Part shown: positions 6,908 through 17,029 of the stretch, piece after piece
Position numbering within the stretch: the stretch's first letter is position 1
Layout: every line of letters begins with the position of its first letter
NCBI RefSeq assembly: GCF_044005705.1
Contig: NZ_JBIPKE010000017.1
Coordinates: 496,001-560,000, forward strand
Direction of reading: 5' to 3'
DNA length: 64,000 nt
Source: Marinoscillum luteum
GTDB taxonomy: Bacteria > Bacteroidota > Bacteroidia > Cytophagales > Cyclobacteriaceae
The notes under the pieces: model-generated
Databases searched by the model: none
The model's input: the letters and a program-made list of their open reading frames with translations, nothing else
Told to the model about the DNA's origin: nothing
Made by a program: the position numbers and the translations under genes

Positions 6908-8941
6908 CTACTTCAGGCTAAACCTAAGGAGCTGAGCATTGGCGGCACAGATGATGGTACTAAGGCTCATGAGCGCAGCACCCACTGCAGGGTTGATCAT
7001 AATGCCCTGATTGAATAAAATTCCTGCTGCTAATGGAATGGCTACCACATTGTATCCGGTGGCCCAGATAAGGTTCTGTACCATTTTCCGATGGGTGGCA
7101 CGCCCAAACAGGATGAGATTGACAATATCCGCCGGACTACTATTGGTGAGTATGATGTCGGCGGTTTCAGCAGCCACATCTGTACCCGAGCCTACAGCTA
7201 TCCCAATATTGGCTTTTGCCAGTGCGGGAGCGTCGTTTACCCCGTCGCCCGTCATGGCCACAAATGCGCCTTCACTTTGGAGTTTTTCTACCAATTCTGA
7301 TTTTTGGTGGGGGAGTACCTGACTATAATATCCATCCAAACCGAGTTGGTCGGATACGGATTTGGCCGTTTGCTCATTGTCACCTGTGGCCATCAATACC
7401 TTGATTCCCTTATCCTTTAGTGTTTTGATAGCGGAAGCGCTTTCTTTTCTAATTTGATCAGCCAAAGCGATAAAACCTATCAGTTCTTCTCCTTTGAGTA
7501 CAAATACGACGGTTTCCACAGCTTCTGTAAATGCATTTTCGGGGAGGTCTTTGCCTTGTTCTTTCAGATATCCTGGGCTCACAATGCTATAAAGATCCCC
7601 ATTGATCTCCCCAGAGACACCTTTGCCTTTCTCAGCTTGAAAATTCTTTATTTCCGAAAGCTCCAGCTTTTCTTTTTTGGCCGCAGCTACTATGCCCCGA
7701 GCGATCGGGTGTTCAGAGTTTTGTTCAATGGCGGCAGCCATTTTCAGTAGGTCATTTTTTGAAATTCCACCTTTGAGGGTCGTTACCCGATTGACTCCAA
7801 AATTGCCCTCTGTCAGCGTGCCGGTCTTGTCGAAAACCACCGTAGAAATTTTCCGACTGTTCTCAAAAGCTGTTCGGTTGCGTATGAGCAGCCCATTTTT
7901 GGCTGATAAGGCAGTGGAAATCGATACTACTAATGGTATAGCCAGTCCCAGTGCATGCGGACAGGTGATGATCATCACAGTGACCATCCGCTCCAGTGCA
8001 AAATCCATGTTTTGACTGCTGAAGAATGCCCAGGCCACAAAGGTGATAACGCCAACACCCAGAGCGATGTACGCCAGCCAACCTGCTGCTTTGTCGGCCA
8101 GATTTTGAGTCTTCGATTTGGTTTGCTGGGCCTCTTCTACCAGCTTGATCACCTTATTGAGGTAGCTGTCAGCCCCGGAAGAGGTCACCTCTATTTTGAG
8201 GCTACCATCCCCATTGATGGCTCCACCTATCACCTCATCACCCTTGGACTTAGCCACTGGCTTGCTCTCCCCCGTCAGAGCGCTTTCGTTGAGTTCACTC
8301 TCACCTTCTATAATTTTTCCATCAGCTGGGGCTTTTTCTCCTGGCTTCACCAGTATGATGTCTCCCTTTTTTAGCGTGTCTATTTTTACGTCTGAGAGAT
8401 TTTCTCCTTCTATCTTATGGGCCACTGAGGGCATCAGTGCTGCTAGCTTTTCTAAGGCCCGGGATGCGCCCATGATGGAGCGCATTTCCAGCCAGTGCCC
8501 AAGGAGCATGATGTCTATCAGGGTGACTAGCTCCCAATAGAATACTTTGCCATCCAAGCCAACAACTACAGCCGTACTGTAGATCCAGGCCACGGAAATG
8601 GCGATTCCGATCAATGTCATCATGCCTGGGCCTCCACTTGAGAGCTCATCTTTGAGCCCCTTGAGAAAAGGCCAGCCACCGTAAATGAAAATCACAGTGG
8701 CTAATCCTCCGGCAGCGTAGGACATTCCAGGAAAGGAGAGCTCCAACCCAAAAAAACCTTGAATCATCTGGGAAAACAGCAGTACCGGGACAGACAGAGC
8801 GGTATTAACGTAAAAACGCTTTTTGAAGTCGGTGATCATGTGGGCATGATGATCATGGTGATCCTCATGCCCATTACTTGATCTGTGATCAGGTTCTGAA
8901 TGGTCGTGATGAGACGCTTGATGATGTTCGTGATTATTCAT
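6908..8941 (-). CDS. Copper-translocating P-type ATPase, CPH (CopB) type
   Basis: This 677-residue P1B ATPase starts with a histidine-rich, disordered cytosolic tail (about 15 His in the first 35 residues) in place of CxxC metal-binding domains. It carries 'TGES' (about 226), the membrane metal site 'CPH' (about 327), the phosphorylation loop 'DKTGT' (about 370), 'SEHPIARG', and the hinge 'TGDGVNDAPAL' (about 565). CPH and His-rich tails mark the CopB/IB-3 group, which expels Cu(II)/Cu(I) or silver from the cytosol. It is the last gene of the minus-strand efflux cluster, 22 bp after the DUF3347 lipoprotein gene, so it is probably co-transcribed with the RND pump. Confidence 0.93.
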   Translation of the reverse strand: MNNHEHHQASHHDHSEPDHRSSNGHEDHHDHHAHMITDFKKRFYVNTALSVPVLLFSQMIQGFFGLELSFPGMSYAAGGLATVIFIYGGWPFLKGLKDELSSGGPGMMTLIGIAISVAWIYSTAVVVGLDGKVFYWELVTLIDIMLLGHWLEMRSIMGASRALEKLAALMPSVAHKIEGENLSDVKIDTLKKGDIILVKPGEKAPADGKIIEGESELNESALTGESKPVAKSKGDEVIGGAINGDGSLKIEVTSSGADSYLNKVIKLVEEAQQTKSKTQNLADKAAGWLAYIALGVGVITFVAWAFFSSQNMDFALERMVTVMIITCPHALGLAIPLVVSISTALSAKNGLLIRNRTAFENSRKISTVVFDKTGTLTEGNFGVNRVTTLKGGISKNDLLKMAAAIEQNSEHPIARGIVAAAKKEKLELSEIKNFQAEKGKGVSGEINGDLYSIVSPGYLKEQGKDLPENAFTEAVETVVFVLKGEELIGFIALADQIRKESASAIKTLKDKGIKVLMATGDNEQTAKSVSDQLGLDGYYSQVLPHQKSELVEKLQSEGAFVAMTGDGVNDAPALAKANIGIAVGSGTDVAAETADIILTNSSPADIVNLILFGRATHRKMVQNLIWATGYNVVAIPLAAGILFNQGIMINPAVGAALMSLSTIICAANAQLLRFSLK

Positions 8942-8963
8942 GGGCTTATGGGTTTAGTGGTTC

Positions 8964-9452
8964 TTAAAGTTTTTCAGTCACTCGCCCGCACTTCAGCATC
9001 ATGTCGCCATAGTATGGGTTTCTGATTTCCTCTGAGAGGCTGAGCCAGCTACCGCCCTCACCGCCAAAGGCCATCGGACAGAACTGGACAAAAATCCCCT
9101 GACTGGTTCCCTTGGCTTTTAGCTCGGCTATGAGCTTGCTGGTGACTTCCTTGAACGCCTTTCGCTGGGCACTTAGGTCACCAGAAGCTGCAATTTGATT
9201 AGTCATGTCTATGATCTCTGAGTTCATTTTCTGATCCTTTAGAGAAACTGACAGGGTTTTGGCGGCGGCTTTGGCCAAATCCGCATTGGATTGCACCAGG
9301 GCATCTTTTAGCGCTACATAATCCGAAATCAGATCAGGTTGCGTTTGTTCAGAAGCCGTAACAGCACGGTCAGCTTCATTGTTTTTGGGTGAGGCGCAGG
9401 CCAGTAAAAAAGCTGATAGCAAAAGGGTGGTCATCATCGTTTTCATGTTCAA
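8964..9452 (-). CDS. DUF3347 lipoprotein, periplasmic copper-binding candidate
   Basis: A 162-residue protein with a lipoprotein signal peptide ending in 'LLACAS' (lipid-modified Cys around residue 19) followed by a DUF3347 domain. The C-terminal 'QFCPMAF' and 'NPYYGDMMLKCG' segments hold the conserved Cys/Met residues thought to bind copper. The same domain occurs fused to the C-terminus of the adaptor protein encoded next door (9497-11251), and the two are clearly paralogous ('VQFCPMA...WLSL.ñ..IRNPY.G..ML.CG' pattern, where dots vary). The gene lies between the adaptor gene and the P-type ATPase gene with short gaps. A role in passing copper within the periplasm is an inference from context. 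Confidence 0.82.
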   Translation of the reverse strand: MNMKTMMTTLLLSAFLLACASPKNNEADRAVTASEQTQPDLISDYVALKDALVQSNADLAKAAAKTLSVSLKDQKMNSEIIDMTNQIAASGDLSAQRKAFKEVTSKLIAELKAKGTSQGIFVQFCPMAFGGEGGSWLSLSEEIRNPYYGDMMLKCGRVTEKL

Positions 9453-9496
9453 TTTGATTTTTGGTTATACAATTGTTTGTTCCTAGTTAAGTATGA

Positions 9497-11251
9497 TCAA
9501 AGTACTTCTTCTACATTCCCACAGGTGAGCATGGCTTCTCCGAAATAGGGGTTTCTAATATCCTGTTCCAAACTAAGCCAGATGGCGCCTTGGTTATTAT
9601 CTGCCATCGGGCAAAACTGAACGTAGACTGATTCATTTGTCGGTTTAAATTCCCTGGTCAGCTCCAGTAGCGAACCAGAGAGGTGTATAAAGTGATTTCT
9701 GGCTTCTGCAATGCTTTGGGACTGTGCCATCAGATCAGCGGAAGTTGTAAGTGCCTTACTTTGACTCATCCAGAGCTGATAGTCTGACCCTTTGAATACG
9801 GACATATCTACATTGGAAATTTCCTTGATAAAGGCCTGTGCCATGGCCCTGGCTTCTGACAGGTTGTCTTCTACCAATGTGTTTTTGATCATGATATATT
9901 GAGCTAAAAGTGGCTTTAGATCGGTCATGACTTTTGCGGAATTGGGCTGCGAAACCGGGGAGTTGGTGGCAGGGATAGAGCCATGATGATGGCCCGACAT
10001 ACCAGCTCCACCTTCAGGACTCATCATGCTCGGTTTGCCGGCCAGCTGAGCCGCTGCATCTATGGAAAAAGCGCCATTAACCGCGATCTCTTCTCCCTCG
10101 CTCAGACCCTGCTCGATTACATAACTTTCTCCCAAAGAGGGCCCCAGAGTGACTTCACGCATCCTGAAACTAACGGCATCTTCGGTAGCATCTTTCACAT
10201 AAACCACTGAACGCTTTCCGGTCCACATGACAGCTGATTTTGGAACAATCACGTTTGTTTCGTCACCGGGGAGTGAAGCTTCGATAACTCCTGAAGCGAA
10301 CATTTCAGGCTTTAGCCTGAGGTCTGAGTTGTTTACCTCTACCCGGGCTTTGACTACTCGGCTTTTTGGGTCGATTACAGGATCCAGAAAGGAGATCTTG
10401 CCTGTAAATGTTTCTCCCGGGAATGATGCTACGGTAAAATTGATGTGATTCCCCTTTTTTACCCATTGCATGTCGGATTCATAGACATCAAAGAGCAACC
10501 AAACTTTGTCGAGCTTCGCGATTTCAAAAAGGATGTCTCCCATTTGAACATGATCACCTTGTGAGACATTTCTTTTCAATACATACCCTCCATGATGAGC
10601 GTTGATCTTCACCAGGGTGAGTGTCTGTTTTTTGGTTTCAATTTTTTCAATCTCAGTGGCGGAAATTTTCCAGTTTTCCAGTTTTTTTCTGGCACTCTGG
10701 TATAGTTGAGGGTCCGTTTCCTTATTCTGATAGGCCATTTGTAACTCCTGCTGCGCGGTAACGAGTTCTGGAGAGTATACCTCAGCGAGGAGTTGTCCCT
10801 TTTGGATGAGTTCACCTGTGAAGTTGACATAGAGTTTTTCGATTCGCCCGTGAAAGTGAGCAGGTATTTTACTCAGCAGCGACTCATTTACCTGAACTTT
10901 TCCATTGAGGCGTATGGATTTGGTAGGAGCGGTATTTCCCACCATGGCCGTTTGTACATTAGCCAGGGCCATTGCGGTGGGGGACATGCGTACGGCCATT
11001 GGGTCAGCCTGGTTTTCATCATCATTTGCCAAGGGGATTAAATCCATACCGCAGATCGGGCAGGCACCAGGCTCATTTTGTCTGATCTGGGGGTGCATAG
11101 AGCAGGTCCAGATTCCTTGATCATCTATGCTATGTTCATGGGCATCGGATATCGGAGCAGAGGATGAGGGTTTAATCATCCAACCAATGATCCCACCCAC
11201 GATCAGGGTGAGAATAATTAGGAAATATTTATTTTGAAATATGTTTTTCAT
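9497..11251 (-). CDS. RND efflux periplasmic adaptor (CusB-like) with fused metal-binding and DUF3347 domains
   Basis: This 584-residue adaptor is longer than the usual 400 or so residues of CusB proteins because of two additions. After an N-terminal membrane anchor comes a heavy-metal-binding domain ('WTCSMHPQIRQ' and 'GACPICGMDLIPL', about residues 48-75). The membrane-fusion core follows, with barrel-sandwich, hairpin and beta-barrel regions (about 100-410). A His/Met-rich linker leads into a C-terminal DUF3347 domain (about 440-584) like the separate protein downstream. Adaptors of this family bridge the inner-membrane pump and outer-membrane channel and hand Cu(I)/Ag(I) to the pump. It starts 12 bp after the TolC-like gene ends, in the same operon. 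Confidence 0.92.
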   Translation of the reverse strand: MKNIFQNKYFLIILTLIVGGIIGWMIKPSSSAPISDAHEHSIDDQGIWTCSMHPQIRQNEPGACPICGMDLIPLANDDENQADPMAVRMSPTAMALANVQTAMVGNTAPTKSIRLNGKVQVNESLLSKIPAHFHGRIEKLYVNFTGELIQKGQLLAEVYSPELVTAQQELQMAYQNKETDPQLYQSARKKLENWKISATEIEKIETKKQTLTLVKINAHHGGYVLKRNVSQGDHVQMGDILFEIAKLDKVWLLFDVYESDMQWVKKGNHINFTVASFPGETFTGKISFLDPVIDPKSRVVKARVEVNNSDLRLKPEMFASGVIEASLPGDETNVIVPKSAVMWTGKRSVVYVKDATEDAVSFRMREVTLGPSLGESYVIEQGLSEGEEIAVNGAFSIDAAAQLAGKPSMMSPEGGAGMSGHHHGSIPATNSPVSQPNSAKVMTDLKPLLAQYIMIKNTLVEDNLSEARAMAQAFIKEISNVDMSVFKGSDYQLWMSQSKALTTSADLMAQSQSIAEARNHFIHLSGSLLELTREFKPTNESVYVQFCPMADNNQGAIWLSLEQDIRNPYFGEAMLTCGNVEEVL

Positions 11252-11263
11252 CGTTTTGGTGTT

Positions 11264-12601
11264 TTAGAGGCTACCTGCCAGGAGGTAGTTGATGTTTTCA
11301 TTGATCACATGGAGTCTTGTCTCAGCTTTTACCTGTTTCATTTGATAGGTTAGGAGCTGCATTTGGATCCTCAAAAGCTCGTCCAGGTCCTGACCGGAGT
11401 TGCTAAAGGCGGTAAGCATGAGTTGCTGTATTTTCTCTGTTTCGATAGTTTGAATCCCGTAGAGGTGTATCAGTTCGTTTTCTCTTTGGGCTTCATAGAT
11501 GAGCTGCTCATATTGTGAGGTCAGGTCATTTTGCGTAGCCATGATGGCCTGCTGGTACCCCTCTACCTGGAGTTGTGTTTCTTTGATGGCGGAGGTGTAT
11601 TTTTTTCGGAAAATCGGAATACTCATGGATACCATAGGCATCAGTGCGTCTTTACCACTATCTGGCACACTCATGTCTGTACGCTCTGAGATCATCACAT
11701 AGTCAATGCCAGCTCCGATTTTCGGTAGGGACTGTTTCTGAATAGCCAGGGCTTGTTTTTCCCGCGAGTCTATTCTCTTGCCATATTCCCTCACCATAGG
11801 GTGATTGCACCAGTTCACCTCTTGCGGAAGGGTGGTCAGAGTAGGCGCCAATACCTGGTCTACCTCAATGGTCGCAGTGTCCTCACGATTCAGGAGACGA
11901 TTGAATCCCACGGTCAGTGGCTTTTCTCGCCCTTGCATTAGGTCAAGCTCTGTCTCCATCTCTTGGATGAAAACCCCCAGGCGAAGTACATCTGCCAGAC
12001 TTATTTTTCCATTTTCGTATTGGGTGATGACCAGCTGTTTCCAGTCGTAGAGTACCCTTAGGTTTTTCTTTTGGATTACAATAAGCCTATCCAGTTCCAC
12101 CAACGGAAAATAAGCTTTGGCCACCTCAAACTTGATCCGGTATTGTGCATTCAAAAATTGCTCATAGGTGGCTTCTGCCTGCAGGGCTGTTGCATCTCCC
12201 TGAGCTTTTAAGGTGCCAAACCATGGAAACATCTGCGTTAATGAAAGCCTGGCACGCTGTGGCCCCAATCTGGTTTCTACTGGCGATATAAAATAGCCAA
12301 TGGAAATCGTAGGGTCTGGTAAGCTATTGACCTGATTCACTTTCGTCATGGCTGCTTCAAATTCCTTGTATTTTGCCTGAAGCGATGGATTCTGTGCTAA
12401 CGCCTGTTGTTGATAGCTCTGGAGCGCCTGTGCTTGTATGTTCACAGGAAGCAGCGCGAAGAGATAGCATATTGAAATCACCAGGGCGATCCGCAAATGG
12501 TTCCTTTTGATTTGTATCGGTGGTTTAACTATTTGGCCAAGCCTTTTGCTCAAATAGCCCGATTGGTAAGGAATTGTTGAATATTTATGTAACTGTGACA
12601 T
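11264..12601 (-). CDS. TolC-family outer-membrane channel of the metal efflux pump
   Basis: The start is placed at the ATG at 12601, giving 445 residues. The longer frame from 12685 would begin inside the pump gene. The N-terminus has a basic stretch and a hydrophobic signal ('IALVISICYLFALLPV', about residues 40-55), then two TolC repeats rich in long helices ('QALAQNPSLQAKYKEFEAA', typical of the first coiled coil). It provides the outer-membrane exit duct for the tripartite pump formed with the flanking RND transporter and adaptor. Spacing is 22 bp from the pump gene and 12 bp to the adaptor gene, so a single transcript is very likely. Confidence 0.9.
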   Translation of the reverse strand: MSQLHKYSTIPYQSGYLSKRLGQIVKPPIQIKRNHLRIALVISICYLFALLPVNIQAQALQSYQQQALAQNPSLQAKYKEFEAAMTKVNQVNSLPDPTISIGYFISPVETRLGPQRARLSLTQMFPWFGTLKAQGDATALQAEATYEQFLNAQYRIKFEVAKAYFPLVELDRLIVIQKKNLRVLYDWKQLVITQYENGKISLADVLRLGVFIQEMETELDLMQGREKPLTVGFNRLLNREDTATIEVDQVLAPTLTTLPQEVNWCNHPMVREYGKRIDSREKQALAIQKQSLPKIGAGIDYVMISERTDMSVPDSGKDALMPMVSMSIPIFRKKYTSAIKETQLQVEGYQQAIMATQNDLTSQYEQLIYEAQRENELIHLYGIQTIETEKIQQLMLTAFSNSGQDLDELLRIQMQLLTYQMKQVKAETRLHVINENINYLLAGSL

Positions 12602-12623
12602 TTCTTTAGTTTCTAAATGATCT

Positions 12624-15600
12624 CTATTTTGAGCCTCGTTTGATAACAGATTCTCTCCAAAAAGCCTGCAGCACTGGTACCACAAACATGGTCATGATCT
12701 GGATGGTCATCCCTCCGAAGGTGGGGATGGCCATAGGCACCATAATATCTGAGCCCTTTCCTGTAGAGGAAAGCACCGGGAGCAACGCGATAATGGCAAC
12801 AGCGGCCGTCATCATCGCTGGCCGAACTCGCTTTTTTCCGGCGATCAATACCGCTTCTCTGACTTCATTTATTGTTTTGGGCTTGCGTTCTTCAAAAACC
12901 TGATGGATGTACGTGCCCATGATCACCCCATCGTCTGTGGCAATCCCAAACAGCGCGATAAAGCCCACCCAAACGGCTACACTCAGATTGATGGTATGCA
13001 TCTGGAAGAGGTCACGCAGATTGGTGTCCGCAATGGAAAAGTTGAGGAACCAACCTTGTCCATATAGCCAGAGCATGATAAAGCCACCCGCAAAGGCCAC
13101 AAATACTCCAGAGAAGTGGATGGAGGAGGCAATGACGGTTTTGAATTGAAAGTAGAGCAACAGAAAAATAACCAGAAGACTGATGGGGATCACAATGGAA
13201 AGCCTTTTGATCGCCCGCACCTGGTTTTCATAACTACCGGAGAATTTGTAACTGATGCCTGCCGGTACTTTCAACTCTCCCGTATCTATTTTTTCCTGAA
13301 TGGCCGCCTGAGCCTGATTCACCACCTCCAGTTCTGCAAAGTCATTTCTTTTGTCAAATAATACATAACCTACCAAAAAGGTGTCTTCGCTTTTGATCAT
13401 CTGCGGCCCACGGACATATTCAAAGTCTACGACTTGACTAAGCGGAATCTGTGTTCCCGCAGAGGTGGGGAGGAGAATTCGCCCCAGAGATTCGGGATCG
13501 TCCCGGAGTTCTCTGGGATACCTGACCCGCACCGGAAAGCGCTCGCGGCCCTCCACCGTGGAAGTGATTTTCATGCCTCCAATGGCCGTTTCTATCGTTT
13601 GCTGCACGTCTTCTATACTCAATCCATGCCGTGCGATTTGATCTCGGTTGATATTGAGATGGAGATATGGTTTCCCTACTATCCGATCCGCAAATACAGC
13701 TTCAGCTTTTACCGATGGCACTTCTTTGAGGATGGTCTCCAGTTGAAAGCCAAAATCTTGTATGGTGGATAGATCGGGTCCATATACCTTGATGCCCATA
13801 GGTGCTCGCATTCCTGTCTGCAGCATGATTAATCGAGTCTCTATTGGCTGCAGCTTGGGCGCAGATGTCACCCCAGGGATTTTGGTAACACTTACGATTT
13901 CATCCCAGATGTCGTCAGGAGATTTGATGTGTGTTCTCCAGTTTCTATAAAACTGACCATTGGAGTCTGGTATCAGTCGATCTTGAATGTTCGTCAGACC
14001 ATGTCTGCCCGATGGCAAGTTTGCCGTCAGTTGAATGGTGTCTTGCCCATCAAATATCCAGGCTTTGTTTTTATCAAGTCTCCATGCTGAAGGTTGATCG
14101 GGTTTTGTCTGGTCATTGTTTAGGATAAAATTTCCTTTAGAGTCTACTTTAAACCTCATCCTGCGTCCATTTTCGTCTACCAGATATTCGGGTTTGTAGT
14201 TGATGATGTTTTCATACATAGACACCGGGGCAGGGTCAAGTGCTGATTCTGCCCGGCCGAGTTTACCCACAACCATATCCACTTCTGGTATTTGGCTTAC
14301 CAGCATATCCAGTTGACCCACTACCCGACGGTTTTGCTCCAGACCGGCGTGCGGCATGGAGGTGGGCATGAGCAGATAGCTTCCTTCATTCAGAGCAGGC
14401 ATAAATTCAGACCCGATTCCAGGGAAAGTATGTGCTACCGATTGATAGGGTTTTGAGTTTCTGACAGAATCTCCCACAAAACCGAAAACACGATCAAACC
14501 CGAGCCAGATGACTACTCCCAGGAGGATGGTGAAAACGGGAAGCAGCAAAAATTTTCCCTTGTTGACCAGACACCATTGCAGGATGGGCTCATAGAAATA
14601 TACCACACCCATAAGGGCAGAGATAATCACCCCTATCAGTGCGACCACAAAGATGTAATTGATAATTATAGAAGTGCTGACTCCCAGGGGCATCCATTCT
14701 TCTGCCAGGAAAAAACTGGCAATAAACAGAGCCAATGCGAGGTTGATGTAGTCCGGGAACTTCTTGTAAGTTTCTGACCATTTCGGTTCCAAAATGTTAT
14801 TGATACCGACGAGACATAGCACGAGTGGTAGCCACAGCTGAAAATAGGCGGCCAAAATCATTCCGGCGGCTATGAATGAGTAGTTCCAGATATTGCGTAC
14901 CTTCTTTTGGTCATACCGGATGCCAAAGATGAAATAGGCCAATGTAGGCAGTACCACCAACCCCAGAGCAAAGGAGCCCATGAGGGCATATGTTTTGGTG
15001 AAGGCCAGTGGCTTGAAAAGCTTGCCTTCGGCTGATTCCATGGCAAATACCGGCACAAAACTCACAATGGTGGTGGCCAAAGCCGTGGTAATGGCCGAGG
15101 CAACTTCCACAGTGGCATCATAGATAACCTTGAGCAATTTCTTCCCAGTGGCACCATGATTTTCAGGTAGTTCCAGATGGCGGATGATGTTTTCTACGAA
15201 AACTATCCCTACGTCCACCATTACGCCTATGGCAATGGCAATGCCAGAGAGGGCTACCACATTGGCGTCCACTCCGGTATAGCGCATGAGTATGAAAGTC
15301 ATCAATACTCCGACTGGAAGCAAACTGGAGATAATAATAGACGCTCGCAGATTCAGTAAAAGAATCAACACTACAATGATGCTGATCAATACCTCATGCG
15401 AAAGTGCTGTTTCCAGTGTGCCGATGGTTTCATGAATCAATTGGGTGCGGTCATAAAAAGGGACGATGGTGAGTTGACTTTCTGTGCCATCAGCCAGTGT
15501 TTTTTGAGGCAGCCCGGGAGCTATCTCCTTGATTTTTTCTTTGACCTTATTGATCACCTCCAGGGGGTTGGAGCCATATCTGGCCACTACTACTCCACCC

Positions 15601-16502
15601 ACCACTTCAGCTCCACCTTTGTCCAAAAGTCCTCTGCGTGCAGCAGGCCCCAGTGAGACTACAGCTATGTCCTTGATTTGTATGGGTACATTATCCTGAA
15701 CAGAGACCACTGCCTTTTCTATATCAGATACGCTTTTGATGTACCCAAGTCCACGCACCAGGTATTCAGCCTGGTTGATTTCTATGGTTTTGGCACCCAC
15801 ATCCCGATTGGATTTTTGCACGGCCTGCATGACCATGTGCAATGGGATGTTATAAGCTTTGAGAGCATCAGGGTTCACATCTATTTGATATTCTTGCACA
15901 AACCCTCCGATGGAGGCCACCTCCGAGACACCGGATACAGCGTTCAGCCCATATTTAACATAAAAGTCCTGAGCGGTACGGATTTCATGTAGATCCCATC
16001 CACCTGTAGGGTTTCCGTCCTTATCCCTACCTTCCAGGGTATACCAATAGACCTGACCAAGGGCTGTAGCATCTGGGCCCAGGGTAGGCTGCACCTGATC
16101 TGGAAGAAGTCCTGATGGTAGTGAGCTGAGTTTTTCAAGAATCCGGGACCGGGACCAATAGAACTCTATTTCTTCATCAAAGATGATGTTGATCATGGAA
16201 AAACCGAAAATGGAGGAACTACGAATGGATTTCACCCCAGGAATACCTAGTAAATAGGTGGTGAGCGGGTACGAAATCTGATCTTCAATGTCCTGAGGGG
16301 AACGTCCTGGCCATTGGGAAAAGACGATCTGCTGATTTTCCCCAATATCAGGTATGGCATCCACAGGCACCGGATCCTTTGGCAGTATGCCGGAGTCCCA
16401 GCTAAAGGGGGAAGTCACGATGCCCCATGCCACCAGTGTGATTAAAATGAGAACGGTGACCAAACGGTTCTCCAGAAAGTATTTGATAATTTTACTAAGC
16501 AC
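12624..16502 (-). CDS. CusA/CzcA-type heavy-metal efflux RND pump
   Basis: At 1,292 residues this inner-membrane pump is some 250 longer than typical CusA. It has the N-terminal helix, periplasmic porter domains and the two membrane halves ('GIAIAIGVMVDVGIVFVENI' in TM4 and 'GIATDDGVIMGTYI' in the second half). The extra length has two sources: about four hydrophobic segments between residues 530 and 645, and a large polar insertion after 'YENIINYKPEYLVDENG'. Family pumps export Cu(I)/Ag(I) or divalent cations from periplasm and cytosol using the proton gradient. The company of a CopB ATPase, DUF3347 and HYC_CC_PP proteins points to copper or silver. The methionine relay was not traced residue by residue. 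Confidence 0.95.
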   Translation of the reverse strand: MLSKIIKYFLENRLVTVLILITLVAWGIVTSPFSWDSGILPKDPVPVDAIPDIGENQQIVFSQWPGRSPQDIEDQISYPLTTYLLGIPGVKSIRSSSIFGFSMINIIFDEEIEFYWSRSRILEKLSSLPSGLLPDQVQPTLGPDATALGQVYWYTLEGRDKDGNPTGGWDLHEIRTAQDFYVKYGLNAVSGVSEVASIGGFVQEYQIDVNPDALKAYNIPLHMVMQAVQKSNRDVGAKTIEINQAEYLVRGLGYIKSVSDIEKAVVSVQDNVPIQIKDIAVVSLGPAARRGLLDKGGAEVVGGVVVARYGSNPLEVINKVKEKIKEIAPGLPQKTLADGTESQLTIVPFYDRTQLIHETIGTLETALSHEVLISIIVVLILLLNLRASIIISSLLPVGVLMTFILMRYTGVDANVVALSGIAIAIGVMVDVGIVFVENIIRHLELPENHGATGKKLLKVIYDATVEVASAITTALATTIVSFVPVFAMESAEGKLFKPLAFTKTYALMGSFALGLVVLPTLAYFIFGIRYDQKKVRNIWNYSFIAAGMILAAYFQLWLPLVLCLVGINNILEPKWSETYKKFPDYINLALALFIASFFLAEEWMPLGVSTSIIINYIFVVALIGVIISALMGVVYFYEPILQWCLVNKGKFLLLPVFTILLGVVIWLGFDRVFGFVGDSVRNSKPYQSVAHTFPGIGSEFMPALNEGSYLLMPTSMPHAGLEQNRRVVGQLDMLVSQIPEVDMVVGKLGRAESALDPAPVSMYENIINYKPEYLVDENGRRMRFKVDSKGNFILNNDQTKPDQPSAWRLDKNKAWIFDGQDTIQLTANLPSGRHGLTNIQDRLIPDSNGQFYRNWRTHIKSPDDIWDEIVSVTKIPGVTSAPKLQPIETRLIMLQTGMRAPMGIKVYGPDLSTIQDFGFQLETILKEVPSVKAEAVFADRIVGKPYLHLNINRDQIARHGLSIEDVQQTIETAIGGMKITSTVEGRERFPVRVRYPRELRDDPESLGRILLPTSAGTQIPLSQVVDFEYVRGPQMIKSEDTFLVGYVLFDKRNDFAELEVVNQAQAAIQEKIDTGELKVPAGISYKFSGSYENQVRAIKRLSIVIPISLLVIFLLLYFQFKTVIASSIHFSGVFVAFAGGFIMLWLYGQGWFLNFSIADTNLRDLFQMHTINLSVAVWVGFIALFGIATDDGVIMGTYIHQVFEERKPKTINEVREAVLIAGKKRVRPAMMTAAVAIIALLPVLSSTGKGSDIMVPMAIPTFGGMTIQIMTMFVVPVLQAFWRESVIKRGSK

Positions 16503-16615
16503 GTCGATGATTTTTTGATGAATAATGTGGGCAGGGAGTCTTAACAGGAGTTAGACCCTATCCCATAGAAAATTCAAAGCCTAAGAGATTTCAGGCCAGT
16601 TCAGAATCAAAAAAA

Positions 16616-17029
16616 TCAAATGCGAAATACCTGATTCAGGAGGAAGATTTCCTGATCTGGTAATGAGGGAGAAGTATCTAAAATGAAGGTTTGTCCAGCT
16701 GCAGGTACGACAACCACGTGATACAAGATGAAGGCAAAAGCAGCTGTCGTCATCAGATCACCTGCAGTCACAGATACGTCAGGTTTGAATTGATTGTCTG
16801 TTTCTGCGGTCACGTACTGATTGTCACAGCATTCTGATTCTGAAAAATGCATGCCCTCGGAGTGGGTATCCATGTCCATCATGCCCATACCACAGTCCAG
16901 ATGCTCGTGGCCTAGCATCACTTCACTTTTCACAGCCATACCCATACAGAAGTGGGTGCCGTAAGTGAATCCTACATTGCTCAGGAGCAAAATAAGGGTA
17001 AGTGATATGGAAATAAGCTTTTTCAACAC
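16616..17029 (-). CDS. HYC_CC_PP-type small exported protein of the copper operon
   Basis: This 137-residue protein has an N-terminal signal or membrane helix ('ISISLTLILLLSNVGFTYG'). An exported region rich in Cys, Met and His follows: 'THFCMGMAV', 'CGMGMMDMD', and a 'CC' pair near residue 68. A second hydrophobic stretch ('TTAAFAFILYHVVVVPAAG') and a proline-containing tail complete it. This order fits the Bacteroidota family called HYC_CC_PP, which recurs upstream of copper/silver RND genes. It is the first gene of the cluster, about 110 bp upstream of the pump gene. The Met/His/Cys content suggests periplasmic copper binding, but no biochemical role is established to my knowledge. Confidence 0.75.
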   Translation of the reverse strand: MLKKLISISLTLILLLSNVGFTYGTHFCMGMAVKSEVMLGHEHLDCGMGMMDMDTHSEGMHFSESECCDNQYVTAETDNQFKPDVSVTAGDLMTTAAFAFILYHVVVVPAAGQTFILDTSPSLPDQEIFLLNQVFRI

